NCBI GenBank assembly: GCA_041389525.1
Contig: JAWKRR010000029.1
Location: forward strand, 1-64,000
Length of the DNA: 64,000 nt
Direction: 5' to 3'
Source: JACKFB01 sp041389525
GTDB lineage: Bacteria > Myxococcota_A > UBA9042 > PHBI01 > JACKFB01
This document shows positions 59,311 to 64,000 of this stretch, one piece after another; the stretch's first letter is position 1; each line of letters starts with the position of its first letter. The notes beneath the pieces are model-generated. The model was not told where the DNA came from, did no database searches, and was given only the letters and a program-made list of their open reading frames with translations. A program made the translations under genes and the position numbers.

Positions 59311-61143
59311 ATGTGCGGAATCATTGGATATATCGGACCTGACCCCTGCGCGCAGATCCTGCTGAACGGGCTCCAGCGCCTGGAGTACCGCGGCTACGAC
59401 TCGGCCGGCATCGCCATCGTGGCGGGCGGGAAGCTCGAGACGCGGCGGGCGCGTGGCAAGCTAATGAACCTCATCGAGGCGGTCGCGCGCAGCCCCATCG
59501 ACGGGACCCTGGGCATCGGCCACACGCGCTGGGCGACCCACGGCGGGCCGACGGAGCACAACGCGCACCCGCACTGGGTGGGCTCGGTGGCGGTCGTGCA
59601 CAACGGCATCATCGAGAACTATCTGCCCATCAAGCGCGAGCTGATCGAGGCGGGGCATACGTTTACCAGCGAGACGGACACCGAGGTCATCGCGCACCTG
59701 GTCTGGCAGAACCGCCAGCGCGGGCTGGCGCTCGAGGAGGCTGTGCTGCAGGCCGTGCGGCGGCTCGAGGGCGCCTACTCCGTGGTGGTGGTGGACTCGG
59801 CCGAGCCGGGCCAGCTTATCGCCGCGCGGCTGGCCAGCCCGCTGGTGCTGGGCTTGGGCGAGGGGCGCAACTTCGTCGCCAGCGATATTCCGGCGATCCT
59901 CTCGCATACGCGAAGGATGGTCTTCCTCGATGACGGCGTGATCGCAAGTATAAAGGCTGACAGCGTCGTGGTGCGACGCATTAGCGACCACGTCGAGGTC
60001 CCCGTTCAGGAGAAGACCATCGCCTGGTCGCCCAGCCTCGCGGAGAAGGGCGGCTACAAGCACTTCATGCTCAAGGAGATCCACGAGCAGCCTGACGCGG
60101 TGGCGAATACGCTGCGCGGGCGGGTGTCCCTGGAGCGGCTGGCGGTGGACCTGCCCGAGCTGGAGCTGAGCGCCAAGGAGCTCGCCGACGTCTCGCGGAT
60201 CTACGTGGTCGCCTGCGGGACCAGCTGGCACGCCGGCATGGTGGGCCGCTACCTGATGGAGGACCTCGCGGGGCTGTCGCCGCACGTCGAGCTGGCGAGC
60301 GAGCTGCGCTATCGGCGGGCGCCCATGGATGAGCGGACGCTCTTCGTCGCGGTGAGCCAGTCGGGCGAGACGGCGGACACCCTGGCCGCCATGAAGGACG
60401 CCAAAGAGCGCGGCGCCAAGGTCTTGTCGGTCTGCAACGTCATGGAGGCGTCGATCCCGCGGGCGTCTGACGGGACCCTCTACACCCACGCCGGGCCCGA
60501 GATCAGCGTCGCGTCGACGAAGGCGTTCTCGACCCAGGTCGCCGCGCTGCACCTGATGGCGCTGCATTTCGGTCGCCTGGCCGGGCGGCTGGACGACGAC
60601 ACCATGCGCGCGGAGCTGCAGGGGCTGGTGAGTGCCGCGGCCTTCATGGAGCGCTTGGCCCAGAACGACGAGCCCTATCTCGCCGTGGCGCGGGCGTGGC
60701 ACGAGGCCAAGTCGATGCTCTTCATGGGCCGCGGCGCGCTCTTCCCGCTGGCGCTCGAAGGCGCGCTGAAGCTCAAGGAGATCAGCTACATCCACGCGGA
60801 AGGCTACGCGGCGGGCGAGATGAAGCACGGCCCCATCGCGCTGATCGACGAGACCGTCCCGACCGTGGTGCTGGCGCCGCGGGACGCGCACCACGACAAG
60901 GTGCGCTCGAACCTGCAAGAGGTGAAGGCGCGCGGCGGCCCGGTCATCGTCATCTATACAGAGGGTGACGACGAGACGGCGGCCATGGGGAACATCGCGA
61001 TCCCGGTGCCGGCGGTGCCCGAGCGCATCCTGCCGATGGTGTGCGCGCTGCCGATGCAGCTCATCGCGTACCACATGGCCGACTTCAAGGGGACCGACGT
61101 GGACCAGCCCCGAAACCTCGCGAAGTCAGTCACCGTCGAGTAG
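59311..61143 (+). CDS. glmS: glutamine-fructose-6-phosphate aminotransferase (isomerizing)
   Basis: A 610-residue GlmS that makes glucosamine-6-phosphate. Cys2 (MCGIIGYIGP) is the glutaminase nucleophile. The N-terminal amidotransferase is followed by two SIS sugar-isomerase domains (SQSGETADT, CGTSWHAGMVGRYL) and the conserved C-terminus DVDQPRNLAKSVTVE. The start at 59311 lies three bases after the glmU stop. No GlmS ribozyme motif was recognised in the short gap, so regulation is probably through the upstream operon promoter. Confidence 0.98.
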   Translation: MCGIIGYIGPDPCAQILLNGLQRLEYRGYDSAGIAIVAGGKLETRRARGKLMNLIEAVARSPIDGTLGIGHTRWATHGGPTEHNAHPHWVGSVAVVHNGIIENYLPIKRELIEAGHTFTSETDTEVIAHLVWQNRQRGLALEEAVLQAVRRLEGAYSVVVVDSAEPGQLIAARLASPLVLGLGEGRNFVASDIPAILSHTRRMVFLDDGVIASIKADSVVVRRISDHVEVPVQEKTIAWSPSLAEKGGYKHFMLKEIHEQPDAVANTLRGRVSLERLAVDLPELELSAKELADVSRIYVVACGTSWHAGMVGRYLMEDLAGLSPHVELASELRYRRAPMDERTLFVAVSQSGETADTLAAMKDAKERGAKVLSVCNVMEASIPRASDGTLYTHAGPEISVASTKAFSTQVAALHLMALHFGRLAGRLDDDTMRAELQGLVSAAAFMERLAQNDEPYLAVARAWHEAKSMLFMGRGALFPLALEGALKLKEISYIHAEGYAAGEMKHGPIALIDETVPTVVLAPRDAHHDKVRSNLQEVKARGGPVIVIYTEGDDETAAMGNIAIPVPAVPERILPMVCALPMQLIAYHMADFKGTDVDQPRNLAKSVTVE

Positions 61144-61206
61144 TTCGGGGGCCAGCGGAACACGCCCTTGACGCCGGCCGGGGGTGGCTGCGAGGGTCCG
61201 CGGCCT

Positions 61207-63441
61207 ATGGTGACGCACGACGACGACGACATCCTCGATGGCCTCAACGCGCCGCAGCGGGAGGCCGTGCTGGCCAACGACGGGCCGCTGCTGGTGCTCG
61301 CAGGCGCGGGCTCGGGCAAGACGCGGGTCATCACGCGCAAGGTGGCGTGGCTTGTGCGCCACGGCGGCCTGCGCCCGTGGGAGATCCTGGCGGTCACCTT
61401 CACCAACAAGGCCGCGCAGGAGATGCGCGAGCGGTGTCGCCACCTGCTGGGTGAGGCGGCGGAAGACCTGTGGCTAGGCACCTTCCACCGAATCGGCGTG
61501 CGGATGCTGCGCCAGCACGGGCCGCTGGTGGGCGTGGACGCGCTCTTCGTCATCTACGACTCGGCCGACCCGCGCGCGATGCTGGCGCGGTGCATCGATC
61601 AGCTGGGTTTCTCCAGCAACCTCGTGGACCCCAAGGCCGCGCAGGGCTTCATCGACCGGGCCAAACAGCGTGGCTGGGGCCCGGAAGAGCTGGCGACCCA
61701 CAAGCGCCTCGGGGCCAGCGACCCGCGGCTGGCGGTGTTTCGGCGCTACGAGCAGCGCATGCGCGAGGCGAAGGCGCTGGACTTCGGGGATTTGCTGTCG
61801 ATGCCGCTGCGCATCGTGCGCGAGAACCCGCTGGTGGCCAGCGAGTACAAGCAGCGGTGGCGCTACATCCTGGTCGACGAGTTCCAGGACACCAACCACG
61901 TGCAGTACGAGTTCCTGAAGGCCGTCCTGGGCGACGAGCGGCGCATCTGCGTGGTCGGTGACGACGACCAGAGCATCTACCGCTGGCGTGGTGCCGAGGT
62001 CGCGAACATCCTGGGGTTCTCGAACGATTTCGAGGGCGCGACGGTGGTGCGGCTCGAGCAGAACTACCGCTCCAGCGCGAACATTTTGTCGGTGGCCGGC
62101 TCGCTCATCGCGCGAAACACCGACCGCCACGACAAGACGCTGTGGACCGAGCGCGATGGCGGCGCGCCAGTGCGGGTCTTCGCGGCCGCGACCGACCAGG
62201 CCGAGGCCGACTACGTGGTGCGGCGCATGCACACGTTGCGCGGCGACTATGCGCTGCGCGAGATGGCGATCTTCTACCGGACCCACGCCCAGAGCCGCGT
62301 GTTCGAGGACGCGCTTCGGCGGGCTGGCTTACCTTACGTGGTCATCGGGGGGCTCCGCTTTTACGAGCGTGCCGAGGTCAAGGACGTGCTCGCCTACCTG
62401 CGCGCCGCCGTCAATCCTGCCGACGCCATCGCGTTTGAGCGCATCATCAATACGCCGACCCGAGGGATCGGGGCGAAGACGGTCGAGACGATCCGAAACG
62501 AGGCGCTGGACGGGGGCATGAGCTTCTGGGAAGCGTGCTGTCGCCTGGCGAAATCGGGTAGTGGCGCGCATCAGAAGAAGCTGCGCCCCTTCGTCGCGCT
62601 GATGGAGCGGCTGATGGCCCAGGCGGCCGAGGCGTCAGCGCTGGTCGTGATGCAGGCGGTGCTGGAGGAGACGAACTTCGTCGCCCAGTTCAAGGCGGAG
62701 GGCACGCCCGAGGCCGACGCGCGCATCGAGAACATCAAGGAGCTCGCCAACGCCATCGGCGAGCACGCGCAGTCCACGGGCGAGGTGAGGCTCGAGGACT
62801 TCCTCGAGCAGGTGGCGCTGGTCGCCGCGGTCGACAACGCCGAGCTGGGCAGCGACGCGGTCGTCATGATGTCGGCCCACAACGCGAAGGGCCTCGAGTA
62901 CGACGTGGTGTTCGTGACGGGCATGGAGGAGGGGCTCTTCCCCCACTTCAACAGCGCCAACGAGGAGGGCGGCACCGCGGAGGAGCGCCGGCTGGCTTAT
63001 GTGGCGTGCACGCGGGCCCGCCACGTGCTGCATCTGACGTACGCCGAGATGCGGCGCCGCTTCGGGACCACGCTGCCCACGGTCGCCAGCCCCTTCCTGC
63101 TCGACCTGCCGAGCGCCGCCATCAAGGAGGACGACGGCGGTCGTCGGGTCACGCGCTTTCACGACGACTTCTCGCCGCGGGTCACCCCGATGCGACGCCC
63201 GGAGCCCCGGCAGCCACAGGCCAAGCCGCCGGAGCCGACCTACGCCCACGCGATGCCCGACTACGAATCCTTCAGCCAGGACGACGCGACGCTCGGCCCC
63301 GCGTCGCGAGTGTTCCACCCCTCGTTCGGGGAGGGCACCGTCCTCGAGATGTCGGGCGCCGGCACCGACGCGGTCCTGCGCGTCCGGTTCGCCAGGGGCC
63401 TCGAGAAGCGCATCATCGCGCGCTACCTGACGCCTGCCTGA
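61207..63441 (+). CDS. UvrD/PcrA-type superfamily 1 DNA helicase
   Basis: A 744-residue 3'-5' DNA helicase. Motifs: Q-motif LNAPQREAVL, I AGAGSGKT, Ia TFTNKAA, II DEFQDTN, III GDDDQSIYRWRGA, IV QNYRSS, and V/VI NAKGLEYDVVFVTG with YVACTRAR. The C-terminal 60 residues form a small Tudor-like part (GPASRVFHPSFGEGTVLEM), as in PcrA/UvrD. It unwinds DNA in repair and replication. ATG at 61207 is preferred; a TTG at 61168 would add 13 residues. UvrD versus PcrA cannot be decided. It is downstream of glmS by 63 bases. Confidence 0.95.
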   Translation: MVTHDDDDILDGLNAPQREAVLANDGPLLVLAGAGSGKTRVITRKVAWLVRHGGLRPWEILAVTFTNKAAQEMRERCRHLLGEAAEDLWLGTFHRIGVRMLRQHGPLVGVDALFVIYDSADPRAMLARCIDQLGFSSNLVDPKAAQGFIDRAKQRGWGPEELATHKRLGASDPRLAVFRRYEQRMREAKALDFGDLLSMPLRIVRENPLVASEYKQRWRYILVDEFQDTNHVQYEFLKAVLGDERRICVVGDDDQSIYRWRGAEVANILGFSNDFEGATVVRLEQNYRSSANILSVAGSLIARNTDRHDKTLWTERDGGAPVRVFAAATDQAEADYVVRRMHTLRGDYALREMAIFYRTHAQSRVFEDALRRAGLPYVVIGGLRFYERAEVKDVLAYLRAAVNPADAIAFERIINTPTRGIGAKTVETIRNEALDGGMSFWEACCRLAKSGSGAHQKKLRPFVALMERLMAQAAEASALVVMQAVLEETNFVAQFKAEGTPEADARIENIKELANAIGEHAQSTGEVRLEDFLEQVALVAAVDNAELGSDAVVMMSAHNAKGLEYDVVFVTGMEEGLFPHFNSANEEGGTAEERRLAYVACTRARHVLHLTYAEMRRRFGTTLPTVASPFLLDLPSAAIKEDDGGRRVTRFHDDFSPRVTPMRRPEPRQPQAKPPEPTYAHAMPDYESFSQDDATLGPASRVFHPSFGEGTVLEMSGAGTDAVLRVRFARGLEKRIIARYLTPA

Positions 63442-63446
63442 GCGGT

Positions 63447-63466
63447 TCAGCCTTAGCGGAGGCTGA
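63447..63466. terminator. short bidirectional hairpin between convergent genes
   Basis: TCAGCCT (63447-63453) pairs with AGGCTGA (63460-63466) across a six-base loop, between the helicase stop and the 3' end of the DUF3108 gene. There is no T-run, so it is only a possible terminator. Confidence 0.35.
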
Positions 63467-64000
63467 CCAGCACCATCTCCAGGCCGCCGAGGGGCTTGAA
63501 GTCGAAGGCGGTCTTGTAGGGCACGCGGTCGTGCACGCCCACCCAGATCACCATGTGGTAGCGGATCTTTCCGTGGGTCATGGTCACGGAGACGGGGTAC
63601 GCCTCGCGCAGGCCAACCGGCAGCGAAATCTCCTTCGAGTCTCCGACCTTCGCCACCATGTCGAAGAAGCGCCGGCCGTCGAAGTAGGGCTGCTTGTACT
63701 CGGCCCCGGGGGTCATGGCGCGGCTCATCACCCAGGTGATGACGCTCACGGTGTCCACGGTGCGGTCCGACGCCTTGTCGTCAAAGGAGAGCAGCACCTG
63801 GCCGCCCTTCTTGTACTCACCCTTCGCGCGATTCCCTCGGTACTTGTAGCGAATCTCACGCTTGTCCGCGTTGATGGAGCCGGTCCAGTCCGCCCGCACC
63901 GGCAGCCACTCCCCGTCGATCCACGAGGTCCCGTCGGCCACCGCAGGGAAGAGGCGAGCGGCCATGCCGTCGGTGCGGGCTTCGATGCGCACCGAGCGGA
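63453..64000 (-). CDS. DUF3108-family protein, cut by the window edge
   Basis: A protein of which the last 182 or so residues are visible; the 5' end lies outside the window. The frame is open to the edge and the internal GTG at 63992 is probably not the start. The pattern (an ADKREIRYKYRG strand, PYFDGRRFFDM, EISLPVGLREAYPVSVTM and YHMVIWVGVHDRVPYKTAF) fits DUF3108, a periplasmic beta-rich family of unknown function. It is convergent with the helicase, the two stops being 12 bases apart, with a small hairpin (63447-63466) between and over them. Confidence 0.7.
   Translation of the reverse strand, partial: RSVRIEARTDGMAARLFPAVADGTSWIDGEWLPVRADWTGSINADKREIRYKYRGNRAKGEYKKGGQVLLSFDDKASDRTVDTVSVITWVMSRAMTPGAEYKQPYFDGRRFFDMVAKVGDSKEISLPVGLREAYPVSVTMTHGKIRYHMVIWVGVHDRVPYKTAFDFKPLGGLEMVLVSLR

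Noticed and set aside
59461..61074. 537-codon minus-strand frame opposite glmS
   Set aside because: His/Arg/Val-rich shadow; glmS itself is unmistakable on the plus strand.

Overview
The window is a stretch of a very GC-rich bacterial chromosome, with G or C at almost every third codon position. Several features point to a myxobacterium-type organism (Myxococcota, formerly Deltaproteobacteria). These are two Hanks-type Ser/Thr kinases, two FHA proteins, six lipoproteins with long Asp/Ala-rich tethers, two giant Cys-rich repeat lipoproteins, an AgmX/PglI-like fragment, a eukaryote-type acyl-CoA-binding protein and a Gly-rich RRM protein. The assignment rests on gene content alone. No rRNA, tRNA, CRISPR array or intact insertion sequence was recognised.

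Layout. 0-4.7 kb: thioesterase, a Cys-rich lipoprotein, an orphan AbrB-type antitoxin, a membrane protein, a dienelactone hydrolase and a stretch of atypical composition (3.75-4.64 kb). 4.6-14.4 kb: a signalling cluster with a frameshifted kinase/NTPase, SufT, a membrane metallophosphoesterase, a second kinase, a beta-lactamase-fold lipoprotein and an FHA protein. 14.7-29.6 kb: a giant Cys-rich lipoprotein, a thyA-folA-ABC exporter operon, secreted proteins and lipoproteins, another FHA protein, an ACBP/beta-repeat gene pair, an RRM protein, an SDR and HU. 29.7-41.7 kb: a large lipase-like lipoprotein, a DksA-type protein, a TPP riboswitch with thiC, a PHP-domain lipoprotein, an acetyltransferase and a DEAD-box helicase. 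41.8-43.1 kb: a flavoprotein. 43.2-51.5 kb: a complete phosphate regulon (phoB, phoR, phosphate-type porin, pstS, pstC, pstA, pstB, phoU) with two recognisable Pho boxes. 51.5-55.5 kb: an unstable zone with a hairpin/tandem repeat array, a truncated gene, a metalloprotease-like lipoprotein, a decayed vapBC pair and mutM. 55.5-64 kb: an ilvE-aldolase operon, glmU-glmS, a UvrD helicase and a DUF3108 protein cut by the window edge.

How the parts fit. The best-supported functional unit is the phosphate regulon: PhoR/PhoB sense low phosphate, the Pho boxes sit before the porin and pstS, the porin and PstSCAB import phosphate, and PhoU feeds back on the sensor. thyA-folA form a coupled thymidylate/tetrahydrofolate unit, and glmU-glmS supply UDP-GlcNAc. 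The kinases and FHA proteins could form a phospho-threonine signalling set, although no direct pairing can be shown. The most unusual material is the shared acidic tether on the lipoproteins, the composite repeat array at 51.5-51.9 kb that forms the 3' end of a truncated gene, the frameshifted kinase, and a pair of matching AT-rich dyads (TATCA-N3-TGATA).
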